DNA of 64,000 bases from Staphylococcus auricularis (GTDB lineage: Bacteria; Bacillota; Bacilli; Staphylococcales; Staphylococcaceae), in contig NZ_LLER01000009.1 of NCBI RefSeq assembly GCF_001500315.1, forward strand, positions 62,001 to 126,000, given 5' to 3'. Below are positions 29,607 to 39,464 of the stretch, in pieces (the stretch's first letter is position 1; every line of letters starts with the position of its first letter). Made by a program: the position numbers and the translations under genes. Under the pieces are notes generated by a model that was not told where the DNA came from, did no database searches, and saw nothing but the letters and a program-made list of their open reading frames with translations.

Positions 29607-31112
29607 ATGGGAAATCAAAATAATGCTAACAACGATGTACAACGTGGTCTGAAAGATCGACACATATCGATGATCGCCATTGGGGGCTGTATCGGTACGG
29701 GTCTCTTTATGACCTCTGGTGGAGCGATACATGATGCCGGTGCCTTAGGTGCATTACTTGGTTATGCAATCATCGGCGCCATGGTGTTCTTCTTAATGAC
29801 ATCACTCGGTGAAATGGCAACATATTTACCAGTGTCAGGATCATTTAGTACGTATGCAACACGTTTCGTCGATCCGTCACTTGGATTCGCACTCGGTTGG
29901 AATTATTGGTTTAACTGGGTTATTACAGTAGCTGCTGACGTGACAATCGCTGCACAAATTATTCAGTATTGGTCACCGACGCAAGCGATTCCGGCTTGGA
30001 TTTGGAGTCTCATTTTCTTAGTCATTATCTTTGCATTGAACGCTTTATCTGTTCGTGTATATGGTGAAAGTGAGTTCTGGTTTGCGCTGATTAAAGTGGT
30101 CACTGTGATTGTCTTCATTGTGATTGGTTTATTAACCATTCTCGGTATTATGGGTGGAGGATATGTCGGCTTTGATACCTTCACTAAAGGAGACGGTCCA
30201 ATACTTGGTGATGGCTTAGGTGGCAGCTTACTCTCTATCCTTGGTGTGTTCTTAATCGCTGGATTCTCCTTCCAAGGGACAGAGTTAATTGGTATTACAG
30301 CTGGTGAATCAGAAAATCCTGAACGTGCTGTACCGAAAGCGATTAAACAAGTGTTCTGGAGAATTTTATTATTCTACGTGTTAGCGATCTTCGTCATCGG
30401 TATGTTAATACCTTATGATAGTCCGGCACTTATGGGCGGTGAAGAAGATGTAGCGACATCTCCATTCACATTAGTCTTTGAACATGCAGGTATTGCATTT
30501 GCTGCTTCTATCATGAATGCTGTCATCTTAACTTCAGTGTTATCAGCAGGTAACTCAGGGATGTATGCATCAACGCGTATGTTGTACTCAATGAGTAAAG
30601 ATAAACTTGCGTTCTCAGCCTTTGGTAAAACGAACAAAAGTGGGGTGCCTTACATCTCACTCATCGTAACTGGAGCAATTGTCGTAGGGATCTTCTTCTT
30701 ACAACATATTAGCGGTGACGCTTATGAATACATCGTCGCAGCAAGTGGTATGACCGGCTTTATCGCATGGGTTGGTATTGCGATCAGCCACTTCCGATTC
30801 AGACGCGCATTTAGTAAACAAAACTACGATAAATCTAAATTGAAATACAAAGCAAAATGGTTCCCATTCGGACCGATATTTGCGGGTATCCTATGTGTGC
30901 TAGTCATCATCGGACAAGATGTTGACTTCATCCAATCCGGTGATTTTAATCTCAATCGCTTTATTATCACTTATATGGGTATACCGATCTTCTTAATTTT
31001 CTTCTTCTATCATAAAATACGTTATAAAACTAAAATGATTCCGTTAGAAGAAGTTGATTTAAGACAAGACTTCAAAATGGATGATGTGAAACATCATGAG
31101 AATCAAAAATAA
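29607..31112 (+). CDS. lysP: Lysine-specific permease LysP
   Basis: This is a 501-residue APC-family membrane transporter with about twelve hydrophobic segments. The N-terminal signature is IAIGGCIGTGLFMTSGG, and the segment 6 region is GFSFQGTELIGITAGES. The lysine riboswitch in its leader is independent evidence that the substrate is lysine. The cytoplasmic N-terminus is short and polar, and the C-terminus is basic and hydrophilic. It is monocistronic: infC has its own promoter immediately downstream. Confidence 0.93.
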   Translation: MGNQNNANNDVQRGLKDRHISMIAIGGCIGTGLFMTSGGAIHDAGALGALLGYAIIGAMVFFLMTSLGEMATYLPVSGSFSTYATRFVDPSLGFALGWNYWFNWVITVAADVTIAAQIIQYWSPTQAIPAWIWSLIFLVIIFALNALSVRVYGESEFWFALIKVVTVIVFIVIGLLTILGIMGGGYVGFDTFTKGDGPILGDGLGGSLLSILGVFLIAGFSFQGTELIGITAGESENPERAVPKAIKQVFWRILLFYVLAIFVIGMLIPYDSPALMGGEEDVATSPFTLVFEHAGIAFAASIMNAVILTSVLSAGNSGMYASTRMLYSMSKDKLAFSAFGKTNKSGVPYISLIVTGAIVVGIFFLQHISGDAYEYIVAASGMTGFIAWVGIAISHFRFRRAFSKQNYDKSKLKYKAKWFPFGPIFAGILCVLVIIGQDVDFIQSGDFNLNRFIITYMGIPIFLIFFFYHKIRYKTKMIPLEEVDLRQDFKMDDVKHHENQK

Positions 31113-31124
31113 TATTGAAAAGTA

Positions 31125-31153
31125 TTGACTTATCGCATGTAAGTTGGTATGAT
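31125..31153 (+). promoter_or_regulatory. Promoter of the infC operon
   Basis: TTGACT (31125-31130), a 17-base spacer and TATGAT (31148-31153) with an extended TGG element make one of the best promoters in the window. It starts 13 bases after the lysP stop. Confidence 0.75.
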
Positions 31154-31159
31154 TGTTCT

Positions 31160-31295
31160 TGTTGAATACGAAACGAACCAAGTAGAAGCACCCGCTTCTC
31201 ACCTGTAGCGACGCCATAGAGCAGTTGGCAGGTTACTACGACATGGAACAATCATGTATGAAAGGGAGCGGGTAGCGTATGCTATCCGCTCTTTT
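31160..31295 (+). promoter_or_regulatory. infC operon leader with attenuator
   Basis: The leader of about 175 bases ends in a strong terminator: GAGCGGGTAGC (31266-31276) and GCTATCCGCTC (31281-31291) with TTTT. An upstream ACCCGCT (31190-31196) is complementary to AGCGGGT (31267-31273) inside the terminator's left arm, giving a mutually exclusive antiterminator. ACCTG/CAGGT (31201-31205 with 31229-31233) forms another helix between them. In B. subtilis L20 binds such a leader and causes premature termination. The same feedback is likely here but not shown. Confidence 0.7.
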
Positions 31296-31334
31296 GCTTG
31301 GGATAATTTCGTAAAAATCTTGGAGGTGTCAACC

Positions 31335-31853
31335 ATAGCAAAAGATCAAACTCAAGTTAATGAGAAAATTCGAGCAAAAGAGATTCGTTTAATCGGACAA
31401 GATGGCGAACAAATTGGTGTTAAATCTAAACGTGAAGCGCTAGAAATGGCAGAACGCGTTGAGCTTGACGTTGTAGTCGTTGCTCCGAATGCAAAACCAC
31501 CTGTTGCAAGAATTATGGATTATGGTAAATACAAATTCGAACAACAGAAAAAAGAAAAAGAAATGAAAAAGAAACAAAAAACAATTAACGTTAAAGAAAT
31601 TCGCTTAAGTCCAACAATTGAAGACCACGATTTCAATACTAAATTGAAAAATGGTCGTAAATTCTTGTCTAAAGGCGATAAATGTAAAGTTTCTATTCGT
31701 TTCAGAGGACGTGCAATCACTCATAAAGAAATCGGTCAACGCGTATTAGAACGCTTTGCTGAAGAAACTAAAGATATTGCAACCGTTGAGCAAAAACCTA
31801 AAATGGACGGGCGCCAAATGTTCATCATGCTTGCGCCACAAAACGAAAAATAA
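31335..31853 (+). CDS. infC: Translation initiation factor IF-3
   Basis: IF-3 keeps 30S subunits free and proofreads initiator tRNA and start codon choice. The 172-residue protein has the N domain ([16 protein letters not shown]), the lysine-rich linker ([11 protein letters not shown]) and the C domain ending [15 protein letters not shown]. No ATG, GTG or TTG is suitably placed: GTG at 31326 overlaps the Shine-Dalgarno GGAGG (31322-31326). ATA at 31335 lies eight bases downstream of GGAGG and is the probable start. Non-canonical infC starts (AUU) are known in E. coli and Bacillus and permit autoregulation by IF-3. rpmI and rplT follow in one operon. Confidence 0.93.
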   Translation: MAKDQTQVNEKIRAKEIRLIGQDGEQIGVKSKREALEMAERVELDVVVVAPNAKPPVARIMDYGKYKFEQQKKEKEMKKKQKTINVKEIRLSPTIEDHDFNTKLKNGRKFLSKGDKCKVSIRFRGRAITHKEIGQRVLERFAEETKDIATVEQKPKMDGRQMFIMLAPQNEK

Positions 31854-31879
31854 ACAATTAATCGTAGGAGGAAATTATC

Positions 31880-32080
31880 ATGCCTAAAATGAAAACACAC
31901 CGTGGAGCTGCTAAACGTGTTAAAAGAACTGGTTCAGGTCAATTAAAACGTTCAAGAGCTTTCACATCTCACTTATTTGCAAATAAAAATACAAAACAAA
32001 AACGTAAATTACGTAAAGCTAAATTAGTTAGCAAATCAGATATGAAACGCGTTAAATCATTATTAGCTTATAAAAAATAA
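31880..32080 (+). CDS. rpmI: 50S ribosomal protein L35
   Basis: This is a small, very basic 66-residue protein of the large ribosomal subunit, starting [20 protein letters not shown], the L35 signature. AGGAGG precedes the ATG by about ten bases. It is the middle gene of infC-rpmI-rplT, 26 bases after infC. Translation is probably coordinated by the L20 leader mechanism upstream. Confidence 0.98.
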   Translation: MPKMKTHRGAAKRVKRTGSGQLKRSRAFTSHLFANKNTKQKRKLRKAKLVSKSDMKRVKSLLAYKK

Positions 32081-32163
32081 GTGAAGGTATTCGATTAAAT
32101 ATAACGATAGTCTATTTCGTAAAGACATAATATAAGGAACACATATACAAGGAGGAATTCTTT

Positions 32164-32520
32164 ATGCCACGAGTTAAAGGTGGAACAGTAACAAAAGCGC
32201 GTCGTAAAAAAACGATCAAATTAGCCAAAGGTTATTTTGGTGCAAAACGCACTTTATATAAAGTAGCAAAACAACAAGTTATGAAATCAGGTCAATACGC
32301 ATTCCGTGACCGTCGTCAAAGAAAACGTGATTTCCGTAAATTATGGATCACACGTATCAATGCAGCTGCACGTCAACACGACATCAGCTACTCTCGTTTA
32401 ATGAACGGCTTAAAACAAGCTGGTATCGATATCAACCGTAAAATGCTTTCAGAAATCGCTATTTCAGACGATAAAGCATTCGGTGAATTAGTATCAAAAG
32501 CGAAAGAAGCTTTAAAATAA
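32164..32520 (+). CDS. rplT: 50S ribosomal protein L20
   Basis: L20 is an early assembly protein that binds 23S rRNA directly and, in B. subtilis and E. coli, represses its own operon. The 118-residue protein has the basic N-terminal extension ([16 protein letters not shown]) and the globular helical C-domain with [21 protein letters not shown] precedes the ATG by about eleven bases. It is the last gene of the infC operon, followed at once by a strong terminator. Confidence 0.98.
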   Translation: MPRVKGGTVTKARRKKTIKLAKGYFGAKRTLYKVAKQQVMKSGQYAFRDRRQRKRDFRKLWITRINAAARQHDISYSRLMNGLKQAGIDINRKMLSEIAISDDKAFGELVSKAKEALK

Positions 32521-32530
32521 TATAAATTCA

Positions 32531-32560
32531 AACGCTTGGGTTTAGCCCAAGCGTTTTTTA
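32531..32560 (+). terminator. Terminator after rplT
   Basis: AACGCTTGGG (32531-32540) pairs with CCCAAGCGTT (32546-32555), a 10-bp stem with a 5-base loop and a T run. Confidence 0.88.
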
Positions 32561-32670
32561 TTATCCCAATTTCTTATTTCAGAACGAGAGCGACTTCATC
32601 ATAAGGGAATTTTGTTATTTTTTCACGCTCTTCACTGTTATCACTATCATTTTAAAACTATATGCAGTTT

Positions 32671-32679
32671 TGATAAAAT
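32671..32679 (+). promoter_or_regulatory. Extended -10 box of the Nudix gene
   Basis: TGATAAAAT is an extended -10 form located 32 bases before the ATG at 32711. The -35 is unclear. Confidence 0.35.
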
Positions 32680-32710
32680 AATTAAGAAGTCACAAGAAAA
32701 GGAGATTATT

Positions 32711-33322
32711 ATGTCGAAATTTGATGAACAGATTATCGTAGTACCAAGAATAACCGTTTTTGATGAAGAAAAGAATCATTTTAACGGTTTTTTAGCTGGA
32801 GATCAGTCTCAAGCACAAGCTATTTATGAAACACTATCACAATACGAAGTCAAACGTCGTGGTGATATGGAAGAAGATCCAAGTTATAAACAATTAATCT
32901 CCTATTGTTTATTGGAAAATGAGAATGGTGAAATCCTTGTCTATGATCGCTTATCTGGCGGTGGAGAAGAAAGATTACATGGACAATCTTCAATCGGTGT
33001 CGGTGGTCATATGAATGATGTGCCGGATGCGACTTCAATTAATGAAGCTTTCCGCACAAATGCGCAACGTGAACTAAACGAAGAAGTGGGACTCAGTGAT
33101 GACCATGCGCAAGACCTTGAATACATTGGTTTCATTAATGATGATACTAATGAAGTAGGACAAGTACATCTAGGTGTTGTTTTTAAAATCAAAGTCTCAA
33201 GCGACGATGTAGAAGCAAAAGAAACTGACACATTGAAAATAGCATGGAAATCTTACGAAGATATCAACAATTATGATGATTTTGAAACATGGAGTGCACT
33301 GATTTTGGAAGCACTAGCATAG
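32711..33322 (+). CDS. Nudix-family hydrolase-like protein
   Basis: This is a soluble 203-residue protein with a Nudix box at about residues 109-129. An E seven residues before RELNEEVGL matches the E-x7-REUxEExGU part of the motif. The glycine that normally lies six residues before that E is displaced by a short insertion after GVGGHMND, so activity is probable but not certain. The substrate is unknown. Conserved neighbours in staphylococci place it between rplT and the TPR-like gene. Start at 32711 is set by AAAAGGAGA (32697-32705); the longer frame back to 32612 has no ribosome binding site. It is likely cotranscribed with the next gene, ten bases downstream. Confidence 0.8.
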   Translation: MSKFDEQIIVVPRITVFDEEKNHFNGFLAGDQSQAQAIYETLSQYEVKRRGDMEEDPSYKQLISYCLLENENGEILVYDRLSGGGEERLHGQSSIGVGGHMNDVPDATSINEAFRTNAQRELNEEVGLSDDHAQDLEYIGFINDDTNEVGQVHLGVVFKIKVSSDDVEAKETDTLKIAWKSYEDINNYDDFETWSALILEALA

Positions 33323-33332
33323 GAGTGGGTCA

Positions 33333-34277
33333 ATGTCTGATATAATTCCATTTCCACAATCTAAAAATAAATTAATCAGAGATATTAAACGTGCGTATCA
33401 ACAAGAAGATTATGAAGAGATGTATCAATTGGTAGAAACGTACGAAGCACAGTTTGAGATGGATGAACAACTATCCCTCATGAAGTGTTCGATGTTATAT
33501 CAACTGGGTTATTATTTAGAACTTAGAGAAGAAGTCATTATTTTACTACAACAAGGGCATCGTAATTATGATGAATTAATCATTTATTATGCCAAAAGTT
33601 TAAATGGATTAGGGCAATACTATGAGACGGTGCAAGTCATCGATCAAGTCATTGATGAAGTCAATAATCATCGTACACGAATGGAATTACTTCCTATTAA
33701 AGACTATGCGCAAGGAAAGCTTGAACAGACACATCAAGCAGCAGTTCAATCCCTTGAACAATTTGATCAACTCAGTAATGAACAGCAAGTTCACGCAGTA
33801 TTGAATTTGCTTGATAGTGGGCAATTCCAGTATCAATCGACAATGGTTCATTTAATCCAATCGATTGATCTTGCACCTAATGTCCTTTCTCTCATGCTTG
33901 AGTATTTACAAAAAGCCCAATGTAATGACACAATTAAAATAGAAAAATTAGGCTACACTGTAGATATTGTTCCAAGTGAATTACCAGATATAGAGCATTA
34001 TAGCTTACAGACTAAAATTGCCCCAATGGTATTGAAAGAATTAGGTGATGCGCTCGGAGCTTTACAAGATCCTATTACTGATGTGTTTGCGATACACGCC
34101 ATTCATCTTTATCCGCTAGATCTTGAAGAAATGGCTCCGCTAACGGTCTGGATAGAAGCATACGAAAACTATTTCAAAGCCATGATTGGTTTGGAAAGTT
34201 TAGACGAGTCAAATGAAATCATACCTGTCATTCAACAAGTTGATTCACAATTAAGTGATCTGAATAAGGGTATATAA
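33333..34277 (+). CDS. Uncharacterised TPR-like helical protein
   Basis: This is a 314-residue cytosolic protein, acidic and predicted largely helical. The N-terminal half (about residues 15-150) shows repeating 34-residue-type helix pairs resembling tetratricopeptide repeats (QQEDYEEMYQLV, LYQLGYYLELREEV, LNGLGQYYETVQVI). The C-terminal half has no recognised motif. No signal peptide or membrane segment is seen. It starts ten bases after the Nudix gene with AGGAGTGGG as ribosome binding site. A scaffold or protein-interaction role is possible, but no function is known to me. Confidence 0.75.
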   Translation: MSDIIPFPQSKNKLIRDIKRAYQQEDYEEMYQLVETYEAQFEMDEQLSLMKCSMLYQLGYYLELREEVIILLQQGHRNYDELIIYYAKSLNGLGQYYETVQVIDQVIDEVNNHRTRMELLPIKDYAQGKLEQTHQAAVQSLEQFDQLSNEQQVHAVLNLLDSGQFQYQSTMVHLIQSIDLAPNVLSLMLEYLQKAQCNDTIKIEKLGYTVDIVPSELPDIEHYSLQTKIAPMVLKELGDALGALQDPITDVFAIHAIHLYPLDLEEMAPLTVWIEAYENYFKAMIGLESLDESNEIIPVIQQVDSQLSDLNKGI

Positions 34278-34328
34278 ATGAAATAGAGCTATGAGTAGAC
34301 GTCATCGATTGCGAGACGAACGCTAGGT

Positions 34329-34357
34329 TTGTGTAGTTTGGTCTCCTATGCTATAAT
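34329..34357 (+). promoter_or_regulatory. Promoter of tig
   Basis: TTGTGT (34329-34334), a 17-base spacer and TATAAT (34352-34357) with an extended TGC element lie 47 bases before the tig start. Confidence 0.65.
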
Positions 34358-34403
34358 GATGAGGTTGAAAAATAAAATAGGTTAATCATGGAGGTTTTTA
34401 TAC

Positions 34404-35717
34404 ATGACAGCAACATGGGAAAAACAGGAAGGCAACGAAGGCGTACTATCAGTTACAGTTCCTGCAGAAGAAGTAGATAAAGCGCTTGATAAAGCATTTA
34501 AAAAAGTAGTTAAACAAGTGAACGTACCTGGTTTCCGTAAAGGTAAAGTACCACGTCAAATCTTCGAACAACGTTTTGGCGTAGAAGCATTATATCAAGA
34601 TGCAGTCGATCTTTTACTACCAGAAGTATACGGTAATGCTATCGATGAAACTGGCATTAAACCAGTCGCTCAACCTGAAATCAATATCACTCAAATCGAA
34701 AAAGGAAACGACATGAAATTCGAAGCAACTGTTGTCGTTGAACCTGAAGTAGAATTAGGTGACTACAAAGGTCTTGAAATTGAAAAACAAAGTACTGAAG
34801 TGACTGACGAAGAAGTACAACAACAAATTGATAACCAACTTAACAACTTAGCTGATATGGTTGTTAAAGAAGATGGACAAGTCGAAGAAGGCGACACTGT
34901 AAACATCGACTTTGACGGCTATGTTGATGGTGAACAATTTGAAGGTGGCCAAGCAGATGGTTACGACTTAGAAATTGGTTCAGGCATGTTTATCCCAGGC
35001 TTCGAAGATCAACTCGTGGGAGCTAAAGCTGGAGAAGAATTAGACGTAAACGTTACTTTCCCAGAAGAATATCATGCAGAAGAATTAGCTGGTAAAGAAG
35101 CTACATTCAAAACAAAAGTCAACGACATCAAATATAAAGATATGCCAGAATTAGACGATGAAATCGCTAACGAATTAGATTCAGATGCAGATTCAGTAGA
35201 TGAATACAAAGAAAACTTACGTAATCATTTAGCTGAACATAAAGCGACTGATGCAGAAAATACTCAAAAAGAAGAAGCGATTACAAAAGCTACTGACAAT
35301 GCAACTGTAGACATTCCAGATGCAATGATCGAAACAGAAACAAATCGCATGCTTCAAGAGTTTGCTCAACGTCTTCAACAACAAGGCCTAAACTTAGAAA
35401 CTTATTTCCAACTTTCAGGTCAAAATGAAGATCAACTTAAAGAACAAATGAAAGACGATGCACACGAACGTGTGAAAACAAACTTAACATTAACTGCAAT
35501 CGCAAATGCTGAAAACATCGAAGCATCTGATGAAGATATTGACAGTGAACTCGATAAAATGAGTCAACAATTCAACATCTCAGTTGAAGACATCAAAAAA
35601 ACACTAGGTAATACTGATATCATTAAAAATGATGTTAGAATCCAAAAAGTGATCGATTTCTTAGTTGATGAGGATAAATTAGTAGAATCATCTGAAGCTA
35701 ACAAAGAAGAAGAATAA
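34404..35717 (+). CDS. tig: Trigger factor, ribosome-associated chaperone
   Basis: Trigger factor binds nascent chains at the ribosome exit tunnel and has peptidyl-prolyl isomerase activity. The 437-residue protein has the N-terminal ribosome-binding domain with the signature [11 protein letters not shown] near residues 42-52. An FKBP-type isomerase domain (about 150-245) contains [14 protein letters not shown] and [16 protein letters not shown]. The C-terminal helical chaperone domain follows. It is monocistronic with its own promoter. It lies directly upstream of clpX, as in many Firmicutes. Confidence 0.97.
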   Translation: MTATWEKQEGNEGVLSVTVPAEEVDKALDKAFKKVVKQVNVPGFRKGKVPRQIFEQRFGVEALYQDAVDLLLPEVYGNAIDETGIKPVAQPEINITQIEKGNDMKFEATVVVEPEVELGDYKGLEIEKQSTEVTDEEVQQQIDNQLNNLADMVVKEDGQVEEGDTVNIDFDGYVDGEQFEGGQADGYDLEIGSGMFIPGFEDQLVGAKAGEELDVNVTFPEEYHAEELAGKEATFKTKVNDIKYKDMPELDDEIANELDSDADSVDEYKENLRNHLAEHKATDAENTQKEEAITKATDNATVDIPDAMIETETNRMLQEFAQRLQQQGLNLETYFQLSGQNEDQLKEQMKDDAHERVKTNLTLTAIANAENIEASDEDIDSELDKMSQQFNISVEDIKKTLGNTDIIKNDVRIQKVIDFLVDEDKLVESSEANKEEE

Positions 35718-35769
35718 TTATCAATATTACTCAACACATATAAAAGTAATATAAATAATCTATGAATAA

Positions 35770-35802
35770 GTAGCAGATGCATTTAAGAAATGTATCTGCT
35801 AC
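35770..35802 (+). terminator. Hairpin after tig
   Basis: GTAGCAGATGCATTT (35770-35784) pairs with AAATGTATCTGCTAC (35788-35802), 15 bp with one G-U pair and a 3-base loop. It lacks a T run (ACTACTTTA follows), so it may be an RNA-stabilising hairpin rather than a full terminator. Confidence 0.5.
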
Positions 35803-35837
35803 ACTACTTTATGCATAACATTTGTGGAAGCTACTAT

Positions 35838-35866
35838 TTGCATATTAAAATACTATCTAGTATAGT
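35838..35866 (+). promoter_or_regulatory. Promoter of clpX
   Basis: TTGCAT (35838-35843) and TATAGT (35861-35866) are separated by 17 bases, 24 bases before the clpX ATG. Confidence 0.6.
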
Positions 35867-35889
35867 CTTTACGGAATAGGGGTGTAAAA

Positions 35890-37155
35890 ATGTTCAAATT
35901 CAATGAAGATGAAGAAAACCTAAAATGTTCTTTCTGCGGCAAGGATCAAGATCAAGTAAAAAAACTTGTAGCAGGAAGTGGCGTATATATTTGTAATGAA
36001 TGTATTGAATTATGTTCTGAGATTGTAGAAGAAGAACTCGCACAATCTCAACCTGAAGAATTAGAAGAATTACCGACTCCTAAAGAAATCATGGATCATT
36101 TGAATGACTATGTGATAGGGCAAGAAAAAGCTAAAAAATCATTAGCTGTAGCGGTATACAATCACTACAAACGTATCCAACAACTTGGACCTAACAATGA
36201 AGATGATGTCGAATTACAAAAAAGTAATATCGCTCTCATTGGTCCTACAGGTAGTGGTAAAACATTACTTGCACAAACACTTGCAAAAACACTTAATGTA
36301 CCATTTGCAATTGCAGATGCAACAAGTTTAACAGAAGCAGGTTATGTCGGTGATGATGTTGAAAATATCCTTCTCCGTTTAATACAGGCTGCTGATTTTG
36401 ATATAGATAAAGCTGAAAAAGGTATTATCTATGTCGATGAAATCGATAAAGTAGCACGTAAATCTGAAAACACATCTATCACGCGTGATGTCTCTGGTGA
36501 AGGGGTACAACAAGCATTGCTTAAAATCTTAGAAGGCACAACTGCAAGTGTACCGCCTCAAGGTGGCAGAAAACATCCAAACCAAGAGTTGATTCAAATT
36601 GATACGACAAACATTCTATTTATCTTAGGTGGGGCATTCGATGGTATTGATGAAGTCATCAAAGGCCGTTTAGGTGAAAAAGTGATTGGCTTCTCAAGCA
36701 ACGAAGCAGATAAATATGATGAAGATGCAATTTTAGAACAAATTCGTCCAGAAGATCTTCAATCTTATGGTTTAATTCCAGAATTTATCGGTCGTGTGCC
36801 AATCGTCGCAAACCTAGAAACGTTAGACGTTAGTGCGTTGAAAAATATCTTAACACAACCTAAAAATGCACTGGTTAAACAATATACTAAAATGTTAGAA
36901 CTTGACGACGTCGAACTAGAATTTACCGATGAAGCACTTACAGCGATTAGTGATAAAGCCATCGAACGTAAAACAGGTGCCCGTGGTCTTCGTTCTATCA
37001 TAGAAGAAGCATTGATCGATATCATGTATGATATTCCTTCATCTGATGGTGTCGTAAAAGTCATCATTACGGGTGATACAATCAGTGAAGAAAAAGAACC
37101 TGAATTGTATGACAGTGAAGGTAATTTAGTGAATTCAACGCAGACTTCTGCTTAA
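35890..37155 (+). CDS. clpX: ATP-dependent Clp protease ATP-binding subunit ClpX
   Basis: ClpX unfolds substrates and feeds them to ClpP. The 421-residue protein has an N-terminal zinc-binding domain with four cysteines (CSFCGKDQ, then CNECIELC). Its AAA+ core has Walker A GPTGSGKT near residue 120, Walker [10 protein letters not shown], and pore loop GYVGDD. The sensor-2 region is TGARGLR. The IGF loop for ClpP docking appears as VIGFSSN near residue 265. It has its own promoter and terminator. Confidence 0.98.
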   Translation: MFKFNEDEENLKCSFCGKDQDQVKKLVAGSGVYICNECIELCSEIVEEELAQSQPEELEELPTPKEIMDHLNDYVIGQEKAKKSLAVAVYNHYKRIQQLGPNNEDDVELQKSNIALIGPTGSGKTLLAQTLAKTLNVPFAIADATSLTEAGYVGDDVENILLRLIQAADFDIDKAEKGIIYVDEIDKVARKSENTSITRDVSGEGVQQALLKILEGTTASVPPQGGRKHPNQELIQIDTTNILFILGGAFDGIDEVIKGRLGEKVIGFSSNEADKYDEDAILEQIRPEDLQSYGLIPEFIGRVPIVANLETLDVSALKNILTQPKNALVKQYTKMLELDDVELEFTDEALTAISDKAIERKTGARGLRSIIEEALIDIMYDIPSSDGVVKVIITGDTISEEKEPELYDSEGNLVNSTQTSA

Positions 37156-37188
37156 TGAGTGACAATAATTAAATAGTTTATTATTTTG

Positions 37189-37241
37189 AACATCCTTCTA
37201 ACAAAAACTTTGAAAGTACATGTATAGAAGGATGTTTTTAT
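37189..37241 (+). terminator. Terminator after clpX
   Basis: AACATCCTTCTA (37189-37200) pairs perfectly with TAGAAGGATGTT (37225-37236), followed by TTTTTATTTT. Confidence 0.8.
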
Positions 37242-37337
37242 TTTGTGAAAAACGTATGTGTTTTGGACAAATGATTTCATTTCAAAGGACTTTATAATAT
37301 AATAGAACAGCTATCATGTGAAAGAGAGGGTCGAACA

Positions 37338-37925
37338 ATGAAGATAAATCCAAATAATATAGAGCTTTTAATCAGTGCGGTGAAACAAGAACAATATCCT
37401 GAAACGGGATTGAGTGAAGTTGCACTGAGTGGACGTTCCAATGTAGGGAAATCTACTTTTATCAATAGTATGATCGGACGTAAAAATATGGCTCGCACCT
37501 CTCAACAACCTGGAAAGACACAGACGCTCAATTTTTACGATATTGATCAACAACTCGTATTTGTCGATGTACCCGGTTATGGTTATGCAAAGGTGAGCAA
37601 AAGCCAGCGTGAAGCATTCGGCAAAATGATTGAACAATATTTAACGACAAGAAATTCATTGAAGCTTGTGATACAGTTAGTTGATTTGAGACATAATCCT
37701 ACAGAAGATGATCGATTGATGTATGATTATCTCAAGTATTACGAAATTCCTACGCTTGTGGTTGCGACCAAAGAAGATAAAATCGCAAAAGGAAAGGTTC
37801 AAAAAAATCTTGCGCGTATTCAACGCGAATTAGAAATGGAACTGGAAGATCAAATTATTAGTTATTCTTCGATAAAAAATAACAAGCAACAACAAATTTG
37901 GGACTTAATCGAACCTTATTTATAA
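37338..37925 (+). CDS. engB: Ribosome biogenesis GTP-binding protein EngB (YsxC)
   Basis: EngB is a TrmE-Era-type GTPase required for late assembly of the 50S subunit. The 195-residue protein has the G1 motif GRSNVGKST near residue 32, the G3 motif DVPGYGYAK, and the G4 motif TKED (VVATKEDKI) with the SS(I) of G5 near the end. Full length matches S. aureus EngB. AGAGAGGG precedes the ATG. The TATAAT boxes at 37293-37303 are probably its -10, although the -35 is weak. Confidence 0.95.
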   Translation: MKINPNNIELLISAVKQEQYPETGLSEVALSGRSNVGKSTFINSMIGRKNMARTSQQPGKTQTLNFYDIDQQLVFVDVPGYGYAKVSKSQREAFGKMIEQYLTTRNSLKLVIQLVDLRHNPTEDDRLMYDYLKYYEIPTLVVATKEDKIAKGKVQKNLARIQRELEMELEDQIISYSSIKNNKQQQIWDLIEPYL

Positions 37926-38044
37926 TGATTTTAATATTGGAAAGGATAAATCATTTGTTTTACCGCATTTATGGCAAATTTTTGACCGCAGATTATAATT
38001 CTTCTAAATTAATCGGGCAAGTTGCTTAAATGTGGCCATATATA

Positions 38045-38053
38045 TGTTATACT
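38045..38053 (+). promoter_or_regulatory. Extended -10 box of the hem operon
   Basis: TGTTATACT has the extended -10 form and lies 35 bases before the hemA ATG, with TTAAAT at 38026-38031 as a weak -35. Confidence 0.5.
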
Positions 38054-38087
38054 TGCATTATTGTAATATTTATGGAGGGCGTTATAA

Positions 38088-39443
38088 ATGCATTTAATCG
38101 CGGTAAGTATCAATCAGCGAACAGCCGATGTAGCACTTAGAGAACAAGTTGCTTTTAACAATGATGCTAAACGTTCAGCCAATGTTGATTTATTCGAAAC
38201 AAAATCTATTTTAGAAAATGTAATATTATCAACTTGCAATCGCACAGAAGTATACGCGGTAGTCGACCAAATTCATACAGGTCGTTACTACATTCAAAGA
38301 TTTTTAGCGCGTAAGTTTGGTTTTGAAGTCGATGACATTAAATCTTTTTCAGAAGTTAAAGTGGGGGACGACGCTGTAGAACATCTATTCCGCGTCATTA
38401 CTGGATTAGATTCTATTGTACTCGGTGAAACACAAATTCTTGGTCAAATGAGAGATGCATTCTTCATGGCACAAGAAGAACAAACAACAGGTACAATTTT
38501 TAATCATCTGTTCAAACAAGCGATTACTTTTGCGAAAAAAGCACATAATGAAACGGATATTGCAGATAATGCAGTGAGCGTTTCTTATGCTGCGGTTGAA
38601 CTTGCTAAAAAAGTGTTTGGCAAATTAGCTCATAAAAAAGTACTGATTATTGGTGCGGGGGATATGAGTGAACTTTCACTATTAAATTTACAAGGTTCAG
38701 ATGTAACAGATATTACTGTCGTTAATCGTACTTTAGCAAATGCACAACGATTAGCTGACAAACATCATGTTGCATATGATGCCTTAGATTCATTACCAAC
38801 TTTATTAGCACAAGCTGATATCGTTATTAGTTCAACAAGCTCTGAACAGTTTATGATTACGAATGAAATGTTAAAATCAGTCGCACCACATCGTAAATCT
38901 GATTCGTTAGTACTCATTGATATAGCGGTACCAAGAGATATAGAACCGAATATCGATGCAATTGCTGATAGCTTTACGTACGATGTTGATGATCTTAAAG
39001 GACTTGTCGATGCAAACTTGAGAGAACGTCAACAAGCTGCAGCGCAAATTGAACAAAACATTCCAGGTGAAATCGATGCTCACAATGAGTGGGTCAACAT
39101 GTTAGGTGTCGTCCCTGTCATTCGTGCATTGAGAGAAAAAGCGATGAACATTCAAGCTGACACAATGGAAAGTATTGATCGCAAATTACCTGATTTATCA
39201 GAGCGTGAACGCAAAGTTATCTCTAAACATACGAAAAGCATCATCAATCAAATGTTAAAAGATCCAATTAAACAAGCTAAAGAGTTGAGTAATGATAGAA
39301 AAAGCAATGAAAAATTAGAGCTCTTTCAAAATATATTTGCCATCGAAGCAGCTACAGAGGAGAAAAAAGAACAACAAGCTTCCAAAAGCCAATCAAAGGC
39401 TAAATCAGAAGTAGGACACGGTCGCATTTTAAGTTTTGAATAA
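38088..39443 (+). CDS. hemA: Glutamyl-tRNA reductase
   Basis: HemA reduces glutamyl-tRNA to glutamate-1-semialdehyde, the first committed step of heme synthesis by the C5 route. The 451-residue protein has the catalytic cysteine in [11 protein letters not shown] near residue 50, and [15 protein letters not shown]. The NADPH-binding segment is [12 protein letters not shown], followed by a C-terminal dimerisation helix. In staphylococci HemX keeps HemA protein levels low, and hemX follows after 21 bases. The GGAGGGC ribosome binding site is strong. First gene of hemA-X-C-D-B-L. Confidence 0.97.
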   Translation: MHLIAVSINQRTADVALREQVAFNNDAKRSANVDLFETKSILENVILSTCNRTEVYAVVDQIHTGRYYIQRFLARKFGFEVDDIKSFSEVKVGDDAVEHLFRVITGLDSIVLGETQILGQMRDAFFMAQEEQTTGTIFNHLFKQAITFAKKAHNETDIADNAVSVSYAAVELAKKVFGKLAHKKVLIIGAGDMSELSLLNLQGSDVTDITVVNRTLANAQRLADKHHVAYDALDSLPTLLAQADIVISSTSSEQFMITNEMLKSVAPHRKSDSLVLIDIAVPRDIEPNIDAIADSFTYDVDDLKGLVDANLRERQQAAAQIEQNIPGEIDAHNEWVNMLGVVPVIRALREKAMNIQADTMESIDRKLPDLSERERKVISKHTKSIINQMLKDPIKQAKELSNDRKSNEKLELFQNIFAIEAATEEKKEQQASKSQSKAKSEVGHGRILSFE

Positions 39444-39464
39444 GCATCTAGCTATGGTGATGTT

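Noticed and set aside
31254..31334. Upstream extension of infC from an ATG at 31254
   Set aside because: It would run through the attenuator terminator hairpin and adds residues not found in IF-3.
38043..38053. TATGTTATACT before hemA, an exact match to the CcpN motif
   Set aside because: Only a single copy is present, and the motif largely coincides with an ordinary extended -10 box. Unlike gapB there is no inverted partner, so it is treated as a promoter element.
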